Source: an uncultured Bacteroidaceae bacterium (GTDB taxonomy: Bacteria > Bacteroidota > Bacteroidia > Bacteroidales > Bacteroidaceae). Taken from it: a stretch of DNA of 52,857 nucleotides. This document shows, one piece after another, positions 1 to 7,732 of this stretch. The notes below the pieces were generated by a model that searched no databases, was not told the DNA's origin, and saw only the letters and a list, made by a program, of their open reading frames with translations. Made by a program: the position numbers and the translations under genes. Numbering within the stretch: position 1 is the first letter of the stretch; the number at the start of each line of letters is the position of its first letter. The stretch is from assembly GCA_944320965.1 (NCBI GenBank), contig CALUJO010000013.1, forward strand, positions 1 through 52,857, read 5' to 3'.

Positions 1-6
1 AAACTT

Positions 7-65
7 GTTCCGAATAGATACTATTAGTTCCGAATCGACTACGAATAGCACCGATTCGGAACTAA
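7..65. repeat. GTTCCGAAT repeats with a 14-bp inverted repeat
   Basis: The word GTTCCGAATAG occurs at 7-17 and GTTCCGAATCG at 27-37, with a partial copy CGAATAG at 42-48. The segment at 24-37 (TTAGTTCCGAATCG) is repeated in perfect inverted orientation at 52-65, leaving a 14-base loop. No T-run follows, so it is not a typical terminator. It lies upstream of the Vsr gene and could be an operator, a recombination remnant or part of an element cut by the window edge. Confidence 0.6.
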
Positions 66-131
66 TTCACAAAATTTACAACGTGGTTTACCGAATGCTT
101 ACATAAATGATATGTAATTTACTGTATTGAT

Positions 132-626
132 ATGGACAAGCTTAACAAAGAACAAAGGCACCGTTGTATGTCGGCAATAAGGGCAAAGGATACAAAGCCT
201 GAATTGTTGGTACGGAAGTTCCTGTTCAGTCTTGGATTCAGATACAGGTTGAATTATTCCAGACTTCCCGGTCATCCGGATATTGTGTTGCGCAAATACA
301 GAACCGTTATATTTGTAAACGGGTGTTTCTGGCATGGTCATAATGGTTGCAAATATTTTGTTATTCCAAAATCAAATACGGAGTTCTGGAAAAACAAAAT
401 AAAAAGGAATAAAGAGCGTGATGTACGTGAACAGAAAGAATTGGCAGCAATGGGATGGCATTGTATTACGATATGGGAATGCCAGTTAAAACCTGCAGTA
501 CGTGAACAAACTTTGAGGGCACTGGTTTATACGCTTGACCATATATTTTTAAGTGACAGAAGCCTGAAACATTATGATTGTCAGGAAAGTGAACATTTGT
601 TTGTTGCGGAAAACAGTTCTGAATAA
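132..626 (+). CDS. vsr: Very short patch repair endonuclease Vsr
   Basis: This is a 164-residue protein of the Vsr family, a strand-specific nuclease that nicks T:G mismatches left by deamination of 5-methylcytosine. The family signature is visible: an N-terminal helix with a conserved Glu (E24), GHPDIV with the metal-binding Asp at D50, the CFWHGH segment (residues 65-70) carrying catalytic and zinc-ligand residues, C73, and WEC near residue 115. Length is normal for Vsr. The ATG at 132 gives the expected N-terminus. Vsr genes normally sit beside a cytosine-C5 methyltransferase; none is visible here, but the left flank is cut off. The next gene is convergent, so this gene ends its transcription unit. 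Confidence 0.95.
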   Translation: MDKLNKEQRHRCMSAIRAKDTKPELLVRKFLFSLGFRYRLNYSRLPGHPDIVLRKYRTVIFVNGCFWHGHNGCKYFVIPKSNTEFWKNKIKRNKERDVREQKELAAMGWHCITIWECQLKPAVREQTLRALVYTLDHIFLSDRSLKHYDCQESEHLFVAENSSE

Positions 627-708
627 TTTTAATTCAATTGTCGTGATGCTATAGAACGGGTGGATGTTTCCTTTCTATGTTTCAAATTTGTTTATTGATT
701 TCTAAAAT

Positions 709-768
709 GCTGAGAATCGCATATTTCCGACTCAATGATAAGTAGCTCGGAAATATGCGATTCTCAGC
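709..768. repeat. Perfect 22-bp inverted repeat with 16-base loop
   Basis: Bases 709-730 are perfectly complementary in reverse to 747-768, giving a 22-bp stem and a 16-base loop. It lies between the convergent vsr and sulfatase genes. Neither strand has a T-run after the stem, so it does not look like an ordinary intrinsic terminator. It may be a structured RNA end, a protein-binding site or a small mobile repeat. Confidence 0.8.
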
Positions 769-820
769 GATTAGGATATATACGTATATAAATGGTGTTT
801 ATGTACGTATCTGTTGTTTT

Positions 821-856
821 ATATACGGCTGTCTTTGGTTATGACAGCCGGTATAT
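821..856. terminator. Stem-loop after the sulfatase gene
   Basis: Arms at 821-833 and 843-856 pair over 13 bp with one bulged G at 850 and a 9-base loop. The stem lies 2 bases beyond the minus-strand stop codon of the sulfatase gene. No T-run follows on either strand, so termination is uncertain; it may only protect the 3' end. Confidence 0.4.
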
Positions 857-858
857 GG

Positions 859-2418
859 TTAGTTCAGTTTAAGTGCAGTTGTATCCTGATATAGTTTCTG
901 AAGTCTTACAAGCTCTGTTTTAAGGTCGCCTACAACGTCTTTCATTTCAGGATTGTTGTAGATGTTATGCATTTCGGTAGGATCGTTCTGCAAGTCGTAA
1001 AGCTCCCACTGGTCAATGTCGTTGTAGAAATGGATAAGTTTGTATATTTCTGTTCTTACTCCGTAATGACGTTTGACGGCATGTTCGGCTGGGTATTCGT
1101 AGAAATGATAATACAGTGACTTTCTCCAGTTTTTAGGATTTTCGCCTTTCAGCAATGGAAGGTAAGATTCTCCCTGTATGTCTTCTGGTACTTCAACTCC
1201 GGCAAGGTCAAGGAATGTTGCAGCGTGGTCAATGTTCTGTACCATCTGGTTAATGTCGCCACGGCGTTCCATACCTTCCGGAAGCTTCATTATAAGAGGT
1301 GTGTGCATTGATTCTTCGTACATGAAACGCTTGTCAAACCATCCGTGTTCGCCCATGTAGAATCCCTGGTCGGAAGTATATACGATAAGGGTGTTCTTTG
1401 CAAGTCCGCTTTCTTCAAGATAGTCAAGAAGTTCGCCGATGTTGTCGTCAAGAGACTTAAGAGTCTTGGCATAGTCTTTCATGTATCTCTGGTATTTCCA
1501 TTCGGCAAGCTCGCGCCCTTTCAGATTCTTTTTGTAGAAATCTTCGATGATTGGCTTGTGGAATTCGTCCCAGACTTTCCTTTCTTCAGGAGTCATTGTG
1601 TTGAGGATTCCAAGATATGCGCCTTTGAGTCTTGAGTCTTTGCCGTCTTCAAGCATTTTAAGGTCATAGATAAGGTCCATGTCCTTGTCAATGCTCATTT
1701 CCTGTTCGGCAGCAGCCTGGCGGCCTTCGTAATTATCGAAGAAATTATCCGGCATGCTGAATGTCTTGTCTTCATAAAGTGGAAGGTCTTCCAGCTCAGG
1801 CATCCAGTTGCGGTGCATTGCTTTGTGGTGAACAAGCAGACAGAACGGTTTACTCTTGTCGCGGCGGTTTTCAAGCCAGTCTATACTTTTGTCTGTTATT
1901 ATATTTGTAACATATCCTGTATTGCGTACAGTGTCGGTTTCTGTTATAAAGCGTGGATTGTAGTAGTCTCCCTGTCCTGGAAGTATTTCCCAATAATCAA
2001 ATCCGGTAGGGCGGCTTTGTAAATGCCATTTACCTATGATTGCTGTCTGGTATCCTGCTTTCTGCAGCAGTTTGGGGAATGTCTGCTGTTCGCCGTTGAA
2101 GCAGCTTGTTTCGTTATCCTTGAAACCGTTTATATGGCTGTGCTTTCCGGTAAGAAGGCATGCACGGCTTGGACCGCTTATTGAGTTTGCCACAAAGCTG
2201 TTTGTGAATCTTACCCCATCCTTTGCTATACGGTCGATGTTTGGTGTTTCAACATATCTTGTATCATAGCAACTCATCATCTGCGCCGTATGGTCATCGG
2301 TCATGATGTAGACGATGTTGTATTTTGGGGCATCGTTTTTCTGGTTGTTTGTGCAGGATGATGCCAATCCCATGAATGCCATGCAAGCCAATGGCAGGTA
2401 AATTTTGTGATTTTCCAT
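859..2418 (-). CDS. Ser-type sulfatase lipoprotein
   Basis: A 519-residue member of the alkaline phosphatase-like sulfatase superfamily, which cleaves sulfate esters from host or dietary glycans. The first 21 residues form a lipoprotein signal ending in ASSC (Cys22), so the mature protein should be anchored in the envelope. Metal-binding acidic residues appear as MTDDH (D41, D42). The catalytic site is S81-G-P-S-R85, the Ser form of the C/S-x-P-x-R motif; the Ser must be converted to formylglycine by a radical-SAM maturase (anSME), not encoded here. Later motifs GKWHL and TSDQG also fit. The gene stands alone, convergent with vsr and divergent from the T9SS operon. Substrate cannot be told from sequence. 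A weak promoter-like TAACTTTA lies at 2447-2440. Confidence 0.93.
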   Translation of the reverse strand: MENHKIYLPLACMAFMGLASSCTNNQKNDAPKYNIVYIMTDDHTAQMMSCYDTRYVETPNIDRIAKDGVRFTNSFVANSISGPSRACLLTGKHSHINGFKDNETSCFNGEQQTFPKLLQKAGYQTAIIGKWHLQSRPTGFDYWEILPGQGDYYNPRFITETDTVRNTGYVTNIITDKSIDWLENRRDKSKPFCLLVHHKAMHRNWMPELEDLPLYEDKTFSMPDNFFDNYEGRQAAAEQEMSIDKDMDLIYDLKMLEDGKDSRLKGAYLGILNTMTPEERKVWDEFHKPIIEDFYKKNLKGRELAEWKYQRYMKDYAKTLKSLDDNIGELLDYLEESGLAKNTLIVYTSDQGFYMGEHGWFDKRFMYEESMHTPLIMKLPEGMERRGDINQMVQNIDHAATFLDLAGVEVPEDIQGESYLPLLKGENPKNWRKSLYYHFYEYPAEHAVKRHYGVRTEIYKLIHFYNDIDQWELYDLQNDPTEMHNIYNNPEMKDVVGDLKTELVRLQKLYQDTTALKLN

Positions 2419-2536
2419 ACTGTGACAATTATTATGCCGTAAAGTTAGGAATTATATTTTTATAACGGAAACAAAATACATTTAAATGGATTTTGATGGA
2501 ATAGTGCCGGCTGATGCGTTTTTTTACTTCCTTTGT

Positions 2537-2567
2537 GTTGGGCAATGAAATATTTGATATAAATTTG
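2537..2567 (+). promoter_or_regulatory. Bacteroidetes-type promoter of the gld/por operon
   Basis: GTTG at 2537-2540 and TAAATTTG at 2560-2567 are separated by 19 bases, matching the Bacteroidetes -33 (TTTG) and -7 (TAnnTTTG) pattern with one mismatch. Transcription would start near 2574, giving a leader of about 95 bases before the ATG at 2669. Confidence 0.6.
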
Positions 2568-2668
2568 TCGGTTTTATTGGAGATTTGTATAAAAATGTAT
2601 TTTGGAACACAATTTTATATAAACTTTTCAGTTTAGTAATACGTATTAATATTTATAGTAAAGAGCTG

Positions 2669-3610
2669 ATGAAACGTAAACTGCTGCTTGTATTGACTGT
2701 TGCTTTTGTGTGCTTGAGAGTAAGCGCGCAGTTTGACGTGCATTTCAGTAATTACTGGCATCTGAAAAGTTACTATAACCCTTCGCATACAAGTCTTAAC
2801 AAGCGAATAAACATTATGGGAACCTACAGCATGCAGCTGCTTGGCTATGAAGGTGCTCCGCAGTCTATGTATTTCGGCGGGGAAATGCCTTTTAAGTTGT
2901 TTGGCAAGGATCAGGGAGCGGGAGTGGGTTTCTTCAATGAAACTATAGGTATGTTTAAGGTACAGAATTTCTGGGGACAGTATTCTTTCCATCTGCCTAT
3001 AGGAAAAGGTTCTTTATCTGCAGGTATCAGACTTGGCGGTCTGACTGTCGGCTTTGACCCTACGGATATTGTTCTTGGTGATGAGGGAATGGATGACCCG
3101 GCTTTTCCTACATCAGAGGTGGACGGGATGACATTTGACCTTGGTGCCGGACTTTTCTATAATCATCCTTGGTTCTGGGTTGGGGCATCGGCGTCGCATC
3201 TGACTGCTCCTTCAATAGAAATGGGAGATGTTTCGCGTTTTGATGTTTCGCCTGTATTATATTTTATGGGGGGAGGCAATATAAAAACAAAAAATCCGTT
3301 AATAACAATACAACCGTCAGTATTTCTGGAAACGGATTTTGTGGCTTACAGATGTGATATTTCAATGAGGATGACTTATGCGCACAATGAAAAGGAATTC
3401 TTTGGCGGACTTACTTATAGTCCTATGACTTCTGTAGGCTTTACGTTCGGTACGGTTATAAAAGATTTTACAATAGGATATACTTATGATATGTTTACTG
3501 GTAAGGTGGGGCTTGCAGCCGGAAACCACGACATTTTTCTGAGTTATTCGTTGGATATGAGTTTTTCGAAGAAAAGTAAAAATAAACATAAGAGCATACG
3601 TATTTTATAA
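2669..3610 (+). CDS. PorP/SprF family type IX secretion outer membrane protein
   Basis: A 313-residue protein of the PorP/SprF family. Family members are outer-membrane beta-barrels that accompany the GldK/GldN ring or help attach secreted adhesins. A signal peptide (MKRKLLLVLT onward, probable cleavage after VSA at about residue 20) precedes the conserved start FDVHFSNYWHLKSYYNPS. The rest alternates glycine and aromatic residues as in beta-strands. The ATG at 2669 is chosen because it directly precedes the signal peptide; an in-frame start at 2585 would add 28 residues. It is first in the operon, and its stop overlaps the start of gldK by one base. PorP and SprF subtypes cannot be separated by eye. 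Confidence 0.9.
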   Translation: MKRKLLLVLTVAFVCLRVSAQFDVHFSNYWHLKSYYNPSHTSLNKRINIMGTYSMQLLGYEGAPQSMYFGGEMPFKLFGKDQGAGVGFFNETIGMFKVQNFWGQYSFHLPIGKGSLSAGIRLGGLTVGFDPTDIVLGDEGMDDPAFPTSEVDGMTFDLGAGLFYNHPWFWVGASASHLTAPSIEMGDVSRFDVSPVLYFMGGGNIKTKNPLITIQPSVFLETDFVAYRCDISMRMTYAHNEKEFFGGLTYSPMTSVGFTFGTVIKDFTIGYTYDMFTGKVGLAAGNHDIFLSYSLDMSFSKKSKNKHKSIRIL

Positions 3611-5040
3611 TGAATATGAAAAAGTTATTATTGGTTTCATTCTGTGCTTCGGCTATGCTTTACTCATGTATGGGAGGAGCAGGCGCAACCGGGGCCGGTG
3701 GTGAGTTGACCGGAGTGGCGATGATGGCATGGAATGAGCCTTCGCCTTACGGCATGGTTTTGATTGACAGAGGCTCGATTAAGATAGGAACTTCTGACGT
3801 TGACAGCTTGTGGGGACTGAATGTTCCGAGTAAGGAGATTTCTGTTGATGCCTTTTGGATGGATGAAACGGAAATAACCAACTCTGAATACAGACAGTTT
3901 GTGTTTTGGGTCCGTGACTCGCTTATAAGGGAACGACTTGCAGACCCGGCTTACGGAGGTAACGAGCTGTTCAAGATTGAGGAAGACAAGGAAGGTAATC
4001 CTATAGGACCTTATCTGAACTGGGCAAAGCCTATCCCTTGGGCAAAGGCAACGGAGGATGAAAAGGTTGCCATTGAGAGCGTGTTTATGAAGCATCCAGT
4101 GGAAGGAACAAGAATGCTTGATGCTTCTCAGATGAATTTCTATTATGAATACTTTGACCAGGTACAGGCTGCACAGCGCAAGAACCGTCTGAACCCTTAT
4201 GACAGGGTAAGAAATACTGACGTAAAGGTTGACCCGGAAGAAGTGGTTATGATATCAAAGGATACTGCCTATATAGATGATGAAGGCAGAATTGTGAACC
4301 AGACTATAAACAGAAGACTGTCATCGCTGTTTGATTTCCAGAACAGCTATATAATAAACATTTATCCTGATACAACATGTTGGGTAAATGATTTCCAGAA
4401 TGCTTACAATGAACCGTACATGAGACTTTATTTCTCTCATCCAAGCTATAACGACTATCCGGTTGTTGGCGTGAGCTGGGAACAGGCAAATGCTTTCTGT
4501 GCATGGCGTACAAGCTACCTGCTTAAAGGTATGACCGGTGCTGCAAGGCAGATACAGAGATACCGTCTGCCGACAGAGGTGGAATGGGAATTTGCTGCTC
4601 GCGGACGTGACGGCGGAATTTATCCTTGGTCTGGTAACGATTCAAAGTCGGATAAGGGATGCTACTATGCAAACTTCAAGCCGGAAAGAGGTAATTATAC
4701 AAAGGACGGTTTTGTCATAACAAGCCGTGTCGGCTCATTCTCTCCTAATTCAAACGGACTTTATGATATGGCAGGTAATGTGGCTGAGTGGACCTCAACA
4801 GTATATACCGAATCGGGTGTGCTTTCAATGGGTGACCTTAATCCAGAACTTAGCTACAATGCTGCTAAGGAAGACCCTTACAGAATGAAGAAAAAGGTTG
4901 TAAGAGGCGGTTCGTGGAAGGATGTTGCCGAAAATGTCCGTTCGGATATGAGAACTTATGAGTATCAGAACGAGAGCCGTTCATACATTGGTTTCCGTTG
5001 CGTGAGAAGTGTTATGGGACCTACTAACAGAAGAAGATAA
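3610..5040 (+). CDS. gldK: T9SS lipoprotein GldK/PorK
   Basis: A 476-residue lipoprotein (signal ending LYSC, Cys20) with a formylglycine-generating-enzyme-like (SUMF1) domain covering most of the chain. Diagnostic segments are DAFWMDETEITNSEYRQF near residues 84-100, RLPTEVEWEFAARG, GLYDMAGNVAEWTS and the C-terminal VVRGGSWKD and YIGFRC. In T9SS organisms GldK/PorK forms, with GldN/PorN, a large ring on the periplasmic face of the outer membrane. The fold is shared with sulfatase-activating enzymes, but its place in porP-gldKLMN order identifies it as the structural protein. Length fits GldK. The gene begins one base inside the stop of the upstream gene, so the two are probably translationally linked. 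Confidence 0.95.
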   Translation: MNMKKLLLVSFCASAMLYSCMGGAGATGAGGELTGVAMMAWNEPSPYGMVLIDRGSIKIGTSDVDSLWGLNVPSKEISVDAFWMDETEITNSEYRQFVFWVRDSLIRERLADPAYGGNELFKIEEDKEGNPIGPYLNWAKPIPWAKATEDEKVAIESVFMKHPVEGTRMLDASQMNFYYEYFDQVQAAQRKNRLNPYDRVRNTDVKVDPEEVVMISKDTAYIDDEGRIVNQTINRRLSSLFDFQNSYIINIYPDTTCWVNDFQNAYNEPYMRLYFSHPSYNDYPVVGVSWEQANAFCAWRTSYLLKGMTGAARQIQRYRLPTEVEWEFAARGRDGGIYPWSGNDSKSDKGCYYANFKPERGNYTKDGFVITSRVGSFSPNSNGLYDMAGNVAEWTSTVYTESGVLSMGDLNPELSYNAAKEDPYRMKKKVVRGGSWKDVAENVRSDMRTYEYQNESRSYIGFRCVRSVMGPTNRRR

Positions 5041-5077
5041 GATTAATTAAAAAAGTTGGATTTAGATATATAGAATC

Positions 5078-6133
5078 ATGGCTAAAGAAAATAAAAGAAA
5101 AGGATTTATAGGAAGATTGCAGGACTTTATGGCAAGCTATAGCGGTAAGGTTATTTTGAATTATGCCTACAGCTGGGGTGCTGCCATTGTCATACTTGGT
5201 TCACTTTTCAAGCTGACACATCTTCCGGGAGCGAATGTGATGCTGTTTTTGGGTATGGGTACTGAAGTGCTTGTGTTCCTTGTTTCGGCTTTCGACAAAC
5301 CTTACAAGTCATATAAATGGGAAACAGTTTTCCCTCAGATTAAGTTGAACGGTGCAGCAGACAAGGATGATGAGGAAGAAAATGAGAATGTTGCTTCGGT
5401 AAATATTGCAACAGGTTCTTCTGTTTCTTCAGATGAAATCAATGCAGCTTTGCTTGCCGCACAGAATGCTGCCGCTGCTGCTCAGGCTGCTTCAGGCAAT
5501 GGCGGACAGGCTTTTGTTGGTGCCGGTCAGCAGTTCTCAGGTAATGCAGGTTCATTTGCCGGTGTTGCAGGAAACGGAGGTGCTGTAAATAATGTTGCAC
5601 AACCGTCAGTTGCCGGTAACGGATTCGTATCTGGTCCTGTTGTTATCGGTGGAGGTAATGCCGGTGTTCAGGCAAATGTTGATGCAGATACGGTTGAAGA
5701 TATGAACAAGGCAGCCGAGAAATATGTACAGCAACTGAAGGAAATGACTGAATCGCTTGAACGTTTCCAGCAGGCAACCACTTCGCTTGCCGATGTTTCT
5801 GACGCTCTTGCAGCTTCATATAAGATTATTTCGGACAATTCAGGAAATATAACAGCCAATTCACAGGGTTATGTTTACCAGATGGAAAATCTTAACAGAA
5901 ACTTGTCTGGACTGAATACTATTTATGAAATACAGCTTCACAGCATAAGTTCACAGCTTGATACAATCAAACAGGTAAACGAAGGACTTTCACGTATCAA
6001 GGAAATGTATGAAAACTCTAAGGATGACAGTGAAAAGTTCCATAAGGAAACAGAACTTATGGCTAAACAGATTGAAGAACTGAATGCAGTATATGCACGA
6101 ATGCTTCAGGCTATGACTGTTAACATGAAGTAA
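5078..6133 (+). CDS. gldL: T9SS inner-membrane motor protein GldL/PorL
   Basis: A 351-residue protein with two N-terminal transmembrane helices (about residues 25-46 and 50-71). The second holds the conserved charged residue (E63 in GMGTEVLVF) thought to take part in proton-driven rotation. GldL forms a pentamer around a GldM dimer and powers T9SS secretion and, in gliding species, motility. After the membrane part comes an acidic stretch (about 93-101), then an unusually long Ala/Gly/Asn-rich low-complexity linker (about 120-200), then a coiled-coil region to the C-terminus. The linker makes it longer than the short flavobacterial forms. It lies 37 bases after gldK and 16 before gldM. Confidence 0.94.
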   Translation: MAKENKRKGFIGRLQDFMASYSGKVILNYAYSWGAAIVILGSLFKLTHLPGANVMLFLGMGTEVLVFLVSAFDKPYKSYKWETVFPQIKLNGAADKDDEEENENVASVNIATGSSVSSDEINAALLAAQNAAAAAQAASGNGGQAFVGAGQQFSGNAGSFAGVAGNGGAVNNVAQPSVAGNGFVSGPVVIGGGNAGVQANVDADTVEDMNKAAEKYVQQLKEMTESLERFQQATTSLADVSDALAASYKIISDNSGNITANSQGYVYQMENLNRNLSGLNTIYEIQLHSISSQLDTIKQVNEGLSRIKEMYENSKDDSEKFHKETELMAKQIEELNAVYARMLQAMTVNMK

Positions 6134-6149
6134 TGGAGGAATAAGGATT

Positions 6150-7721
6150 ATGGCAGGACAAGGACCGGAAAGCCCAAGACAAAAGATGATCAACCTGATG
6201 TACATCGTTCTTATGGCGATGCTTGCATTGAATGTGTCATCGGATGTGCTTAACGGCTTTTCTTTAGTGGACAGCAGTCTTAACAGGTCAACCACAAACT
6301 CTACAATACAGAACAAGGCCATGTATGAGGATTTGGACTATTACATGGAAAAGAATCCTGAAAAGGTAAGAATGTGGTATGACAAGGCTCAGTATGTGAA
6401 GAACATTTCCGATTCACTTTTCAACTATGTTCAGGAATTGAAAGAGGCAATTGTGAAGCAGGCTGACGGTGAGGATGGAGATGTATTGAATATACAGAAC
6501 AAGGAGGATCTTGAGGCTGCGGCTTATATAATGCTTTCGCCTAACAGAGGTGAAGGACAGAATCTGTGCGATAATATAAACAAGTACAGAAATGCAATAG
6601 TTGAAATGGTTGAGGATTCTGTGCAGAAAAGAATAATCACAGATAACTTGAGTACGGAGGTTCCGGATGATCCTAATCTGCTTGCAAAGAACTGGCAGGA
6701 ATATATCTTCGAGAATACTCCTGTTGCTGCGGCAGTTACGATACTTACCAAGCTGCAGAACGATATACGTTATGCCGAAGGTGAAGTGATACATACTTTG
6801 GTAAGCTATATAGATATAGGCGACTTGAGGGTGAACGAGGTCAATGCATATGTTATACCGAATTCAAAGACTATTGTTAGGGGAGGTGAGTTCTCCGCAA
6901 ATATTATACTTGCTGCAGTCGACTCAACACAGAAACCTGATATCTATGTGGGCGGAAAATTGCTTCCTAAGGAGAAAAACGGCGAATACAAAGTGATTTG
7001 CAATGCGCTTGGTGACTTTACTCTTAAAGGATATATGGAACTTACACAGGGGGACGGCTCTAAGCTTAAGAGAGAGTTCTCACAGGAATATACTGTAATT
7101 GAACCGTCTGCAACAGTTTCTGCAACAATGATGAACGTGCTTTATGCCGGATATGACAACCCTATAAGCATTTCTGTTCCGGGAGTTGCCAATTCAAAGA
7201 TTACAGCAACTATAGCAAACGGCAACGGAACTATAAAACCTGCAAACGGCGGTTATATAGTACGCCCGGCTTCTGTTGGAAAAGATGTTGTTATAGCGGT
7301 CAGCGCAAGGACAAATGATGGCCGTACACAAAGCATGGGACAGTATACATTCCGTGTCAGACAGTTGCCTGACCCGACTCCTTTCATCGAATACAGCGAC
7401 AAGGGTACGGTTAAGAGATACCGTGGCGGTACAGGATTGCCTAAGTCTGTTCTTATGGGAACAAAAGGTATTGTTGCCGCAATTGACGACGGATTGCTGA
7501 ACATCAATTTCCGTGTATTGGGATTTGAAACCGTTTTCTTTGACAATATGGGAAATGCCGTTCCGGAAGTCTCTAAAGGAGCTGACTTTACCGACCGTCA
7601 GAAAGATATGTTCCGACGCTTGTCAAGAGGAAAGCGTTTCTACATATCAAGAGTAAGGGCAGTAGGACCGGACGGAATAGAACGTGTATTGCCTACATCA
7701 TTGGAAGTTATAGTAAATTAA
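6150..7721 (+). CDS. gldM: T9SS motor shaft protein GldM/PorM
   Basis: A 523-residue protein with the typical GldM start: a short cytoplasmic segment (GPESPRQKMINLMYIVLMAM) running into one transmembrane helix (about residues 12-31). A large periplasmic part follows, beginning with DVLNGFSLVDSSL. GldM dimerises and its periplasmic domains span to the GldK/GldN ring, passing energy from the GldL motor. Length (about 515-525) is standard for the family. It lies 16 bases after gldL and 11 before gldN in an uninterrupted operon. Confidence 0.96.
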   Translation: MAGQGPESPRQKMINLMYIVLMAMLALNVSSDVLNGFSLVDSSLNRSTTNSTIQNKAMYEDLDYYMEKNPEKVRMWYDKAQYVKNISDSLFNYVQELKEAIVKQADGEDGDVLNIQNKEDLEAAAYIMLSPNRGEGQNLCDNINKYRNAIVEMVEDSVQKRIITDNLSTEVPDDPNLLAKNWQEYIFENTPVAAAVTILTKLQNDIRYAEGEVIHTLVSYIDIGDLRVNEVNAYVIPNSKTIVRGGEFSANIILAAVDSTQKPDIYVGGKLLPKEKNGEYKVICNALGDFTLKGYMELTQGDGSKLKREFSQEYTVIEPSATVSATMMNVLYAGYDNPISISVPGVANSKITATIANGNGTIKPANGGYIVRPASVGKDVVIAVSARTNDGRTQSMGQYTFRVRQLPDPTPFIEYSDKGTVKRYRGGTGLPKSVLMGTKGIVAAIDDGLLNINFRVLGFETVFFDNMGNAVPEVSKGADFTDRQKDMFRRLSRGKRFYISRVRAVGPDGIERVLPTSLEVIVN

Positions 7722-7732
7722 AAAAATAATAT

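Noticed and set aside
2585..2668. Longer N-terminus of the PorP/SprF protein
   Set aside because: The extra 28 residues precede a clear signal peptide, so the ATG at 2669 is the better start.
3610..5040. GldK as a sulfatase-activating enzyme for the nearby sulfatase
   Set aside because: It has the FGE-like fold, but gene order and length identify the T9SS ring lipoprotein, and Ser-type sulfatases are matured by radical-SAM enzymes.
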